Shown here: one piece after another, positions 35,150-44,431 of the stretch
Layout of the letters: the number at the start of each line of letters is the position of its first letter
How positions within the stretch are numbered: the first letter of the stretch is position 1
Source: Clostridia bacterium
Lineage (GTDB): Bacteria; Bacillota; Clostridia; Oscillospirales; CAG-272
Direction of reading: 5' to 3'
Length of the DNA stretch: 64,000 nucleotides
Assembly: GCA_017501245.1 (NCBI GenBank)
Contig: JAFVXI010000026.1
Coordinates: forward strand, 94,932-158,931
Notes under the pieces: generated by a model
Seen by the model: only the letters and a program-made list of their open reading frames with translations
Database searches by the model: none
What the model was told of the DNA's origin: nothing
Position numbers and translations under genes: made by a program

Positions 35150-38100
35150 TCAGTTTCCAAGCAGCAGCTTTTTATTTTTTTCAGCTGCTCCGATGATGGT
35201 TCTGACGACCCTTGCGGGCGACAGCCACCAGTCACGGCACCAGATCCTGATCAGCGTCCAGCCCCTGGCTTCGAGGAAGTGTGGCTTATAGACGTCTCTT
35301 TCCATCGAGGAGGACGAGCTTGCAAAGGCATCTGCATCCAGCTCGATTCCTACGAGATATTTGTCAAGCTCCTTGTCGTAGACGGCAAGAGAGATGCGGT
35401 TATTAAAGCTTCCAAGAGAGGTATCTACCGTATAGCCCTGCTTTTCAAGCCTATCCTTGATCTCATTGGCTATATCGAGCTTTTCGAGCCTTACTCGGTC
35501 GTGTGAGACCTCTTTGACCGAAAGCTCCTTGAGTATAGCGTCGACCTCGTCGGTCTTTCCGTCGCTCACCGCTCTAACGTACTTAAGGTACTTCTGCAGC
35601 AGCTTAGGTCCGACGTTCTTTGCCGTATCAACACGCAGATCCTCAGGCTCTATGCTCGTTACGACGTAGATCTTTTTCTTGGCTCTCGTTATCGCAACGT
35701 TAAGCCTGTTCTGACCTCCCTCGGCAGAAAGTGAGCCGAACGAGGTATAGACCTTGCCCTCCTGGTTTTTTGCATATCCGATAGAAAAGATGATGATGTC
35801 ACGCTCGTCACCCTGAACGTTCTCAAGGTTCTTGATGAACAGACCGGTGTCCTCACCGTTTTCCATTCTGTGCGTCTCAAGGAGAATTGCGGAGCGGAAT
35901 TCGGGATCCTCGGCACCCCTCTTGTCGATAGCATCGGCAATGGCCGACTGCTGCTCTGCGTTAAAGGTTATGATACCGATGGATTCGTTATCCTTACGGG
36001 TCTTGAAGATGTCAGCGAGCAGCTCGGTGACCTTATCCGCCTCGACGAGATTCTTTCTGTTGATCCACTTGCCGTCGACCTTAAACCGAGTGATGGGTCT
36101 ATGCTCAGCGTCCTTCGAGGTGTTAGGTGCGATCTGCAGACCGGATGAGTAGAATGCCGCATTCGAGAAGTCTATAAGCTCCTGGCTCCTCGAGCGGTAG
36201 TGATACGTGAGGTTTGCACTCTGATATCTGGAAACCGCAAGGTCAAGCAGACTGTCGACCTCAAGAGCCGCCTGAACGGAGTAATCATCCTCTGAATCCG
36301 GGTCAGCACCGAGATACCTCTTCATAAACGTAGAGGAGGGGCGGAGCTGCTTATCATCTCCCGCTACAACGATGGTCTTTCCGCGGTAGATGGTGGGTAT
36401 GGTATTTTCTATGAACACCTGCGACGCCTCGTCGAAGATAACTATGTCAAACATATTCTTCTCAAGAGGCAGAAGTGAGGAAACGTTCTCGGGCGAAAGC
36501 AGCCAGCAAGGGAAGAGCGCAAGCACGAACTCGCGATAGACCTCCAGCGTCTTTCTGATGGGCCAGAACTTCTGCTTTTTCGATATCTGATAGAGGAAGT
36601 CCTGCTTGTTCGGCGAGGAGTCGTAAACTCTCTCGTAGTCGCCGCTGTTTTTGATAGAGCATATCTTGTAGGCGAGCTCAAGCTGCGACTCCTTGAATTT
36701 GTAGATCTTTGAGGTTATATCCTCAAATTCCGTAAGCCTTGCAAGCTCCGCCTGACATTCGGTCTCGTATCTGAGCACCTCGTGATAAATGCGGATCTCG
36801 ATAAGCTTCGAGATTATATCGTGATAATTTGAGCGGTTGCGAGACGTAGTATATGCGAAATTAAGTATTGAGAGCTTCGCATCGTCTAAGGTACCAAGCA
36901 GGCTGGCAACGTCTCTTTGCGAGATGTAGTTGTCAAGCGCATCGTAAACGAGCTTAATGTATCCCGTGTTACCCCTGAGGATATTGTCTATAACTGCTAT
37001 ATACCCGTCCTCAGTGAGTGCCTTGTGTAAACAATTATAGTCACTTGCAAAGTTATCGATGGCTTCAAGCGTCTCTACAAACTGAGCCCTGATAAACTTT
37101 TCGGTCTTACCCCTCTTGAATAGACCGGGCTTTTCAAGCATAGTGGCAAGCTTTACCGCAGCGTCGAAATTCTTCTTATCCCTAAGCTTTGAGTAGAAAG
37201 CAAGCACCTGTCTGTAATAGGGGTATTTAGCGATATTGAACAGGCCTCTTCTCGATTTTGAGATGTTCTCGAGCTGCCCCTTAACCTCGGATAAGGTCAG
37301 CAGGTCGAGGCCGGGGATGGTATAATCTATAAGCGGATTCTTTTCCTTCGCCTGCATGAAGTCGTAGTATGTGTCCTCGAGCTTCATATCGTTGATTCCG
37401 AAAACGGCGTCGGAGAGCTCCTTGTAGTTGAGCTTCATTATCTCGGGATGCTCGATCAGGGAGGTGTAGATCGTGTATTCTCCCGAGTTCTTCTGAATAT
37501 TATATGAGGAGGTATACATCTCCGAGAGCGAAAGACCGAAGGGCTTTCTCGGTTGGGTAAGGGTAGCGTAGATCTTATCGAGATTTGCAATCTCCGCTCT
37601 TATCCTTGCCTCAAGCTCATTATACTGAGCGTCAAATCTCTCAAAGTCGGAGGTTCCGTGCTCTATATTTTTCGTATGCGCGGCAAGACACCTTTCGTAG
37701 AAGCTGCGCTTTTCCTTCGACTCGTCCGAGATGTAGATCGCCTTCTCCGATAAAATGCCAAGCCTGTTATAAACGACGTCGAGTGCAGCCTTCTTCTGGG
37801 AAACCACAAGCACACGCTTGTTTTTTGCCATCGCATCGGCGATAATGTTAACTATCGTTTGCGATTTACCGGTTCCGGGAGGGCCGTATATGACCATGTT
37901 GCCATTTTCCTCGACCTTGCGCACGACCTCGGATTGAGCGTAGTCGAGCATCTTGATGACGTAGCTGTTAGGCTGCTTTTTGCGGCGGCGTCTCTCCTCT
38001 CGGATCTCACGCCTCGTCTTTTTGCTGGGCTTTCCGATCTTGAGCAGCTCTGCGAGAGCATCGTTAGAAAGCTTTTTCTTCTCGAGGGTGGTGTAATCGG

Positions 38101-38929
38101 CGTAAATGGAATTAGCAAGGGGGAAGCGCGCAAGAACCGCCGCCGTTCTGAGCGAAAGCTCGTTCTTAGCCTCGGGCTCCTTGAACTTTGAATAGTTTAA
38201 TATGTTTTTCGTCAGCGCCCCGGTGATCTTGATCCCGTTTTTATCGAGATATTCAACTATATCGTGGACCGAGCCGAAGCTCTCCTGGATCTCGTCGTAT
38301 TCAAGCTCGAGCGCATCGATATTCAGCTTCTTAGACTGTGCGTAAGCGTAGATGAGGGCGTGGTTTATATGTACCTGCTCCTGCTTATTCAGGCTGATCT
38401 CGACGGTGTAGTCATCGATGACGTCCGCCTTAACGGGGAAGAGCAGAAGCGGCGCCTTGATCATCGTCTTGTTCGGACCCTGCGTGATGCAGCCGAAAAC
38501 GAATGGATATCCAATATAAAACTCACGTCTGCCCGTCTCTCGCTCTATCTCGTCGATCTCACGGCATAGATCCTTTACGTGCGAGACCTCGTTTTCAAGT
38601 ATCTGATGCACCTGCTCGGAGCGTGACTTGCGCTTTTTCTTGCCCTGCTCCTCGGGTGCCTCCAGCAAGGGAGAGACCCTGGTGCTGCCGGCCTCGATAG
38701 AGGTCGCAAGCTCCTCACCCTCCTCCTTGGTTATCAGCGTGAGGACGTAACGCTTCGATCTTCCGAAAAGGAAATCGACAAACTCGGTGCTCTTATCGTC
38801 GCGACCCTCAAAGATCCTGCCTATATCATACGCATTTTTGCGCACGATACTCTTCAGATAGAGGCATCTGTTGCTTCCGCCGATCTCGATAAGGCGTTCT
38901 TTGTAGTATGTAAATATGCTTTTTCTCAT
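35150..38929 (-). CDS. DUF4011 / SF1 helicase / Vsr-like nuclease protein
   Basis: 1259-aa cytosolic protein. The N-terminus (about residues 1-330) resembles DUF4011. Next comes a superfamily 1 helicase core: Walker A GPPGTGKS (349-356), Walker B VIFDEAS (near 830), GDDKQLRPSS, YHYRS, NVQGDERDIIIFS and LNVAITRAKKKI (near 1080). The last roughly 110 residues resemble a Vsr/MTES_1575-type nuclease: VGIELDAD, ERDVYKPHFLEARGW, LIRIW. Start at 38929 chosen for GAGGAG 7 bases ahead. It stands alone with its own promoter. Proteins of this layout have been noted among candidate anti-phage genes; a defence role here is inferred. Confidence 0.82.
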   Translation of the reverse strand: MRKSIFTYYKERLIEIGGSNRCLYLKSIVRKNAYDIGRIFEGRDDKSTEFVDFLFGRSKRYVLTLITKEEGEELATSIEAGSTRVSPLLEAPEEQGKKKRKSRSEQVHQILENEVSHVKDLCREIDEIERETGRREFYIGYPFVFGCITQGPNKTMIKAPLLLFPVKADVIDDYTVEISLNKQEQVHINHALIYAYAQSKKLNIDALELEYDEIQESFGSVHDIVEYLDKNGIKITGALTKNILNYSKFKEPEAKNELSLRTAAVLARFPLANSIYADYTTLEKKKLSNDALAELLKIGKPSKKTRREIREERRRRKKQPNSYVIKMLDYAQSEVVRKVEENGNMVIYGPPGTGKSQTIVNIIADAMAKNKRVLVVSQKKAALDVVYNRLGILSEKAIYISDESKEKRSFYERCLAAHTKNIEHGTSDFERFDAQYNELEARIRAEIANLDKIYATLTQPRKPFGLSLSEMYTSSYNIQKNSGEYTIYTSLIEHPEIMKLNYKELSDAVFGINDMKLEDTYYDFMQAKEKNPLIDYTIPGLDLLTLSEVKGQLENISKSRRGLFNIAKYPYYRQVLAFYSKLRDKKNFDAAVKLATMLEKPGLFKRGKTEKFIRAQFVETLEAIDNFASDYNCLHKALTEDGYIAVIDNILRGNTGYIKLVYDALDNYISQRDVASLLGTLDDAKLSILNFAYTTSRNRSNYHDIISKLIEIRIYHEVLRYETECQAELARLTEFEDITSKIYKFKESQLELAYKICSIKNSGDYERVYDSSPNKQDFLYQISKKQKFWPIRKTLEVYREFVLALFPCWLLSPENVSSLLPLEKNMFDIVIFDEASQVFIENTIPTIYRGKTIVVAGDDKQLRPSSTFMKRYLGADPDSEDDYSVQAALEVDSLLDLAVSRYQSANLTYHYRSRSQELIDFSNAAFYSSGLQIAPNTSKDAEHRPITRFKVDGKWINRKNLVEADKVTELLADIFKTRKDNESIGIITFNAEQQSAIADAIDKRGAEDPEFRSAILLETHRMENGEDTGLFIKNLENVQGDERDIIIFSIGYAKNQEGKVYTSFGSLSAEGGQNRLNVAITRAKKKIYVVTSIEPEDLRVDTAKNVGPKLLQKYLKYVRAVSDGKTDEVDAILKELSVKEVSHDRVRLEKLDIANEIKDRLEKQGYTVDTSLGSFNNRISLAVYDKELDKYLVGIELDADAFASSSSSMERDVYKPHFLEARGWTLIRIWCRDWWLSPARVVRTIIGAAEKNKKLLLGN

Positions 38930-39019
38930 CGCGATGCTCCTCTTCGGTGGTCTGCTTTTTGCACGTGCATTCAAGCGTATGCAGGTCTATGCTTTTGTTC
39001 GCATACTTTTTCACATTAC

Positions 39020-39048
39020 ATTTTAGCACACCACATTCCGGATTTCAA
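39020..39048 (-). promoter_or_regulatory. SigA promoter of the helicase-nuclease gene
   Basis: On the minus strand TTGAAA (39048-39043), 17-nt spacer, TAAAAT (39025-39020). The roughly 85-nt leader contains GTATGC/GCATAC inverted words and a TGCACGTGCA palindrome. Confidence 0.72.
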
Positions 39049-39188
39049 GTGACGAAAATAAAAAAAGCCAAAAATAAAACCGATTTATGCCGCATTTTGC
39101 ATCTCCCGGTCAGTGTCTGCGCTCCGGATCCTAAGGCATTTGTACAAATGTGACAAAAGGGTAAATCATTTTTTGCCATATTGCTCCC

Positions 39189-39217
39189 TTGATTTTTCGG
39201 GGGGCAAATGTTATAAT
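39189..39217 (+). promoter_or_regulatory. SigA promoter of the secreted repeat-protein gene, with palindrome
   Basis: TTGATT (39189-39194), 17-nt spacer, TATAAT (39212-39217). The -10 box lies in the 17-bp palindrome GTTATAATTATTATAAC (39210-39226), which might also be an operator. Confidence 0.7.
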
Positions 39218-39262
39218 TATTATAACTTATAATACGCAAATATTTTTAAGGAGACAGAATAT

Positions 39263-41620
39263 ATGAAGATTGCAAAGAGAGTTTTGGTAGGCCTGCTTGC
39301 TTTTGCAGTGCTGGTATCCGGCTTGCTCGTTTCATCCTTCGCTATCGACGTTCTTGACGACGGAGCGGCTGGTGGACAGCTTCCCGACTATGCCGACGTT
39401 CTTAAGTACTACGACCCCGCATACTCGAGGCTTTACGACCTTGAGGATTTTGAGGACGGTGCTTACGAGGCTGATATCCTCCTTATGGATGCGGCTCGTC
39501 CGTATACCGACGTTAAGGTCATGGGTGTTGGCTCGGATGCCTATCTCGCTATCACCTTAGGACATATTCTTAACCCCGATGCAAAGACCGATGCTGCTTA
39601 CAGCGTGAGCCTTGACGGCGATGCGCTTGCTAACGTGGTCATCAATGCGAGCATAGCGGCTGTCGATACCGGTATATCCGGCAAGGTTTGCCCCAAGTGC
39701 TCCAATACTTACGATAACGTAAACAAGTCGCTTTGCACCAAGTGCGGTGCGGAGCTTGCCTCTGTCAGCAGTAAGGTACCCACGGTGGGCGTTTACGTTA
39801 CCGAGACCGACAAGATCGGCGTTGCTCTCATCAAGTTCGATTATGTGAACGGCGTTGTTTCCTACTACAATGGCTCTGCGTATTCTATCATCGACGGCTT
39901 CGTTCCCGCAGCCGAGAAGTGGTATGACGTATCGGTAGTTTATGATGCTACCCAGTATAGCTTCTCCATCACCGATGGCGAGCGCACCTATACCGCAGAG
40001 GCTGTAAATTCTCCCGTTTATACCGTTAAGGGCGTCAGCATTGGCACGGGTTACGCTGATGACGGCAGAGGCGGCATGATGATGATCGATGACGTTTTCG
40101 TTCAGGCAGGCGTTGATAACCGTAATAAGGGCGTCGATCTTGCCGCAGTCACCGAGAACGGTCTTGCAGTCATCAACTCTCTTGTTCAGGATGCTGATGT
40201 CGACGTTGAGATCAAGAACGACGTTATCGCAGTCTACGACGAGCTCGTAGGCAAGTATGCTGCCGAGCTTGCGGTTTCCGAAGCTATTACCGCTCTCCAC
40301 ACCGAGATCAAGGCTAATATGCTTTCCTTCTTCTCCGCACAGCTTAAGGTTGCAGTGGATGCGATCGACACCTCCGCTTCCTATTCCAACAGACTCACTC
40401 ACGTCGAAGACAATGCGGCTTATGCCACTCGCATCGCCGAGCTTTCCACCGATGGCGTATCCGAGGAGGATGCTGCCGTAATCGAGCTTTACAACCTTGA
40501 GAAGGCTGCTCTTGCGGCTCTTGAGGCGGCTTCGCTCGAGTTCATCGACTACATCAACGGTGTTTCCGCCGACAGTGCTTACGTATTCTCCTCTGAGGAT
40601 TACGAGGAGCTTAAGGCCTTCGTTGACGCTACCTCCGCAAAGTTTGACGTTGACGGCGTTCCCACCTATTCCGCTACGTACCCCACCATTGGCGAGACCT
40701 ATTCGCTTTATTTGACCGCATATAACAGATATTCAAACGGACTTGCAGCAAGCAAGATCTTCTGTGAGAACGTTGCTATCGCCGCTGCCGTTGAGGCTAA
40801 CTTCGACGCCGCTACCGACGAGGAGTTTGCTGCAGCTCTCGGCGCATACGAGATTGCGGCAGAGCTTGGCTTTACTAACGAGACCTATCCCGGAATGGAG
40901 GATGCAATCCTCACCTTCGATTCTCTCGTTAAGATCGAGGCTATATCTCTCGTTGCCGAGCAGTTTATTGATTCAGTCTCCACCGCTGATAAGGCTATTT
41001 ACCTCTTTAAGAAGGAGGAGTGGCTTGATAAGTGCGCTCCCGACTATGACACCGTTGACGTAAGATATCCCGGCGTTTCAGACGCTAAGGCTCTTTACGA
41101 TTCTATCCGCAAGCAGATCCAGGACACCAAGGATGCAGCTGCTGAATACATCGCAGCCGTAGCCGATATCGAGGGCAAGACCGGTGATGCTCTTATCGCA
41201 GCTATCGAGAAGGCACTTGCTCTTAAGGAAAACGGCAACGTTCCCGGCATTGAGGGCGTTAGCGAGGCTAACATAGCTCTTGACAACGCTTACAATGCAT
41301 CTCAGCTCAAGCTCGCTTATGCAAACAAGTTTATCACCCTTGTTGCAGCTATCGAAGAGGCGGACACCATCGAGGAGCGCTTCGCAGCTATCAATGCCGC
41401 AGAGGGCGCGCAGGGCAACGCTGATGACACGGTTGCCGGCGTTTCCGAGGCTAAGATAGCTTACGTAAAGGCTGTCGGTGCTTACAACTCCGAGATCGCC
41501 GCTATCAACGCTTCTTATGATGACGTTGCATCGGTTGCCGCTAACGTCTCCGGCGGCGCTACCGTTCTTTCGGACATCATCAAGCTTGTCGTCTCTTCTA
41601 TCCAGAAGGTGATCGGCTGA
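39263..41620 (+). CDS. Secreted helical-repeat protein with an embedded zinc ribbon
   Basis: 785 aa, not recognised. The Sec signal peptide is about residues 1-28 (cleavage near SFA-ID). Residues 55-282 look like a beta-sandwich of laminin-G type, with paired strands and the MMMIDDVFVQ end. A zinc-ribbon-like CPKC...CTKCG insert lies at 143-162. Residues 290-785 are helical and Ala-rich with a degenerate 60-75-residue repeat ending in [YV]PG[VI]xxA: units begin near 398, 473, 542, 602, 665 and 726. No anchor motif is seen; the C-terminus is short and hydrophobic. It has its own promoter and terminator, so it is a single-gene unit, probably surface-exposed. Confidence 0.7.
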   Translation: MKIAKRVLVGLLAFAVLVSGLLVSSFAIDVLDDGAAGGQLPDYADVLKYYDPAYSRLYDLEDFEDGAYEADILLMDAARPYTDVKVMGVGSDAYLAITLGHILNPDAKTDAAYSVSLDGDALANVVINASIAAVDTGISGKVCPKCSNTYDNVNKSLCTKCGAELASVSSKVPTVGVYVTETDKIGVALIKFDYVNGVVSYYNGSAYSIIDGFVPAAEKWYDVSVVYDATQYSFSITDGERTYTAEAVNSPVYTVKGVSIGTGYADDGRGGMMMIDDVFVQAGVDNRNKGVDLAAVTENGLAVINSLVQDADVDVEIKNDVIAVYDELVGKYAAELAVSEAITALHTEIKANMLSFFSAQLKVAVDAIDTSASYSNRLTHVEDNAAYATRIAELSTDGVSEEDAAVIELYNLEKAALAALEAASLEFIDYINGVSADSAYVFSSEDYEELKAFVDATSAKFDVDGVPTYSATYPTIGETYSLYLTAYNRYSNGLAASKIFCENVAIAAAVEANFDAATDEEFAAALGAYEIAAELGFTNETYPGMEDAILTFDSLVKIEAISLVAEQFIDSVSTADKAIYLFKKEEWLDKCAPDYDTVDVRYPGVSDAKALYDSIRKQIQDTKDAAAEYIAAVADIEGKTGDALIAAIEKALALKENGNVPGIEGVSEANIALDNAYNASQLKLAYANKFITLVAAIEEADTIEERFAAINAAEGAQGNADDTVAGVSEAKIAYVKAVGAYNSEIAAINASYDDVASVAANVSGGATVLSDIIKLVVSSIQKVIG

Positions 41621-41635
41621 TTCTGACCATTTACC

Positions 41636-41672
41636 GGGCTGCTCTCGTATCAAACGGGAGCAGCCCTTTCTT
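41636..41672 (+). terminator. Terminator of the secreted repeat-protein gene
   Basis: GGGCTGCTCTCGT and ACGGGAGCAGCCC form a 13-bp stem (one G-U) with loop ATCAA, followed by TTTCTT. Confidence 0.85.
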
Positions 41673-41701
41673 CAATAATTATATATAGGAGGGAAATAGC
41701 A

Positions 41702-42565
41702 ATGTATAGCGTTGAAGAGCGTATAGACGAGGTAGCCAAAAGACTTGCGGAAAGCGACGAGGGCAGACGAAGGTATTTCAGCGATAATATGAATATGGTT
41801 CCGTCGAGAAAAGCGGTGATATCGATCATCAAGTCTATACAGTCGCTCATTTTTCCAAGGTATTTCTTGATAGAGGAGGCATATTCCGAGACGTCCGAAA
41901 AGATCGACCGCCTCTTTTATGAGCTGAAGCGACAGATCAGCGTTGCTTATTCCTTCTCGTCCGATCGCCAGGTCGTTGACACCGAGGAGCTTGCGATGAG
42001 GATAATCGATGGCATCCCTGACATCAAGGAGGCTCTGATAAAGGACGTCCAGGCTATCTACGAGGGCGACCCCGCAGCTCGCAGCCCGGAGGAGGTAATC
42101 CTTTGCTATCCCGGTTTTTATGCTATAACGATATACCGTATTGCGCATCGCTTCTACGTTGAGGGCATTCCCTATATCCCAAGGATGATGACTGAATACG
42201 CTCACGAAAAGACAGGCATAGATATCCACGCAGGCGCAACGATAGGCGACAGCTTCTTTATCGACCACGGAACGGGTATAGTTATAGGTGAGACCACGAC
42301 GATAGGCAAGAACGTCAAGATCTACCAGGGTGTAACACTTGGCGCCAAGAGCTTTGAGCTTGGCGACGACGGAAACCCGATAAAGGGGACGAAAAGGCAT
42401 CCCGACATTGGTGATAACTGCATCATTTACGCTAACGCTACTATCCTTGGCGGTAATACTAAGATCGGCGATGGCTCGGTCATCGGTGCCAGCGTCTGGA
42501 TAACAAGCTCCGTAGCTCCCGGAACGATCGTATATTACGGTAAAAACAAAACGGAGAAGAAGTAA
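41702..42565 (+). CDS. cysE: Serine O-acetyltransferase
   Basis: 287 aa (EpsC-type CysE). A helical N-terminal domain (about 1-165) precedes a left-handed beta-helix of hexapeptide repeats: HAGATIGDSFFIDHGTG, IGETTTIGKNVKIYQGVTLGA, with the conserved catalytic His/Asp region HPDIGDNCIIYANA. It makes O-acetylserine for cysteine synthesis from serine and acetyl-CoA. GGAGGG precedes the ATG. In Bacillus, cysE adjoins cysS; here cysS lies 8 kb downstream. Confidence 0.94.
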   Translation: MYSVEERIDEVAKRLAESDEGRRRYFSDNMNMVPSRKAVISIIKSIQSLIFPRYFLIEEAYSETSEKIDRLFYELKRQISVAYSFSSDRQVVDTEELAMRIIDGIPDIKEALIKDVQAIYEGDPAARSPEEVILCYPGFYAITIYRIAHRFYVEGIPYIPRMMTEYAHEKTGIDIHAGATIGDSFFIDHGTGIVIGETTTIGKNVKIYQGVTLGAKSFELGDDGNPIKGTKRHPDIGDNCIIYANATILGGNTKIGDGSVIGASVWITSSVAPGTIVYYGKNKTEKK

Positions 42566-43489
42566 ATGAAAAGCTTGGAATTGACCTATCCCTCTTACAC
42601 TAAAAAGGCTATCACCTTCACCATAGACGACGGCAGGCTCGAGACGGATAAGCGTATGATAGAGATCCTTAAGCCCCACGGTATAAAGGGAACCTTTAAT
42701 CTTTGCAGAAGCAATGACGTTTCACCCGAGGAATACCGTGAGATCTACGAGGGCTTCGAGATAGCGAATCACTGCAAGGAGCATCCGAATTGCTTCTCTG
42801 ACGATACCGAATATAAGCTCTCGGAGGATGAATTTGATAAAGAAGAGGCAGATCCCGAATATATCTATAAGCACCCGACGAAGGACGGGATGTTCTATTA
42901 CAGGAGAGCGGTCGGCTGGAGACTGATAACCGATCCTGTAAACTACGTCAGGCTTATAGACGAGTGTCACGAGGAGCTCGAAGAGATCTTCGGCAAGGGA
43001 AGTGTAAACAGCTTCGTCTGGCCCTTCGGAGAGCAAAAGAGCAAAGCGGTCGTTGAGCATATCAAAATGCGAGGCTATTACGGCATCAGAAAAACGGGAT
43101 GTCTCTCGGATTCAACCGCCTTTGCGCCGCCTGCGGATTGGTTCGCATGGAGCTATAACGCCACTCACTCAAACCTCGTCGAGGTGGCAGAGCTCTATGA
43201 CGCCTATCACGACGACGGAGAATTAAAGATGTTCAGCTTCGGCGTCCATTCCGTCGATTTTGAGCGTTTTGAAAAGTGGGGAGAGCTTCAGGTGTTCGCC
43301 GATAAATTCGGAACCCGTCCTAACGATTTCTGGTATGCTACGGTAGGCGAGATCTATCATTATACAGAAGCGGCAAAGCGTCTGTCGATCGTCGGCGGAT
43401 ATGTTAAGAACGAAAGTGATATTGCACTTTATGCGCTATCAAGCGGTGAAAAGATGACGATCCCTCCACATAGCACGATCAAGCTCTAA
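42566..43489 (+). CDS. Polysaccharide deacetylase family protein
   Basis: 307 aa, cytosolic by sequence (no signal peptide). The NodB-fold start AITFTIDDGRLETDKRM carries the metal-binding Asp pair; the His ligands are probably in ANHCKEHP. Such enzymes remove N-acetyl groups from sugar polymers or related substrates; lack of a signal suggests a soluble, possibly small-molecule substrate. The start directly abuts the cysE stop, so the two are co-transcribed. Confidence 0.82.
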   Translation: MKSLELTYPSYTKKAITFTIDDGRLETDKRMIEILKPHGIKGTFNLCRSNDVSPEEYREIYEGFEIANHCKEHPNCFSDDTEYKLSEDEFDKEEADPEYIYKHPTKDGMFYYRRAVGWRLITDPVNYVRLIDECHEELEEIFGKGSVNSFVWPFGEQKSKAVVEHIKMRGYYGIRKTGCLSDSTAFAPPADWFAWSYNATHSNLVEVAELYDAYHDDGELKMFSFGVHSVDFERFEKWGELQVFADKFGTRPNDFWYATVGEIYHYTEAAKRLSIVGGYVKNESDIALYALSSGEKMTIPPHSTIKL

Positions 43490-43517
43490 AGGCTTGAATA
43501 TGCAAACAAAAGATAAC

Positions 43518-43555
43518 AAAAAGAGCGCTTGCGCAAAGTCGCAAGTGCTCTTTTT
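43518..43555. terminator. Terminator between convergent genes
   Basis: AAAAAGAGCGCTTGCG and CGCAAGTGCTCTTTTT form a 16-bp stem (one G-U) with a 6-nt loop, with A- and T-tracts on both sides. Confidence 0.9.
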
Positions 43556-43618
43556 GTATTAACGGTAGAATATGTGTATAGCTTTTATGATAAAGCGGGA
43601 TATCGTCGATGGAGTATA

Positions 43619-44374
43619 TCAGTCCTCGAGCTTACCTGCATCGGGATACCTACCCTTTTCGGCAAAGCCGTCGATGCCGGCGTGGCACATAGCGTGGAAG
43701 ATCCTGTGCTTAACACCCTTGTTAGTCTTCTCAAGCTCCGAGAGCAGCTTTTTCATATTCTCACGCTCGGTAGCGTGATCCTCAGGGCAGAGCGACTTAG
43801 CGACGGGGAGAGATCTTTTCCTCGTGAAGTATTCAACGTCCTTTTCGGTCGCATAGATCATAGGGCGGATCAGTGTGATTTTGCGATTTGAAAGATAGGA
43901 GACAGGGGAGAAGCAGCCGAGCCTGCCCTCAAACATCAGATTCATCATAAAGGTCTCGACGGCATCGTCGTAGTGGTGTCCGAGTGCAACCTTGTTGCAT
44001 CCTGCTTCGACCGCTTCGGCGTGTAAGGAGCCGCGGCGCATCTTAGCGCAAAGCGAGCAGGGGTTCTTTTCCTTTCTCACGTCGAAGATTATCTTAGCTA
44101 TATCGGTTTTTACGATGCGATATTCAACCTTGAGCCTTCTTGCAAACTCCCGGACCTGCGAGAGATCAAATCCCTCAAAACCCATATCGATGGTAATAGC
44201 AACGATATCAAACCTTTTTGGATAAAATCTCCTCAGCTCGGAAAGCACCTCGAGCAGGGTGAGGGAATCCTTTCCGCCCGAAATACCGACGGCGATCCTG
44301 TCGCCTTCCTCAATCATATTATAATCGTCAACAGCTCGCCTTACGAAGCTGAGCATTCTTTTCATTTCATTCAT
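43619..44374 (-). CDS. tRNA 2-thiocytidine biosynthesis-like PP-loop ATPase (TtcA family)
   Basis: 251 aa. The PP-loop is VGISGGKDSL (near residue 30) for tRNA adenylation. A CSLC pair in NPCSLCAKMRRGSLH and the GHHYDDAVETFMMNLMF segment match TtcA-type thiolases that use an Fe-S cluster. TtcA thiolates C32 of tRNA in other bacteria; the exact position here is not proven. ATG 44374 is chosen for CGGAG 5 bases upstream; the longer reading would overlap the divergent gene. Confidence 0.85.
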   Translation of the reverse strand: MNEMKRMLSFVRRAVDDYNMIEEGDRIAVGISGGKDSLTLLEVLSELRRFYPKRFDIVAITIDMGFEGFDLSQVREFARRLKVEYRIVKTDIAKIIFDVRKEKNPCSLCAKMRRGSLHAEAVEAGCNKVALGHHYDDAVETFMMNLMFEGRLGCFSPVSYLSNRKITLIRPMIYATEKDVEYFTRKRSLPVAKSLCPEDHATERENMKKLLSELEKTNKGVKHRIFHAMCHAGIDGFAEKGRYPDAGKLED

Positions 44375-44431
44375 AGTAACTCCGGGGAATGGGATATCAT
44401 ATACTGTAAGAAGAAAGCTTGGGAGGATAAA

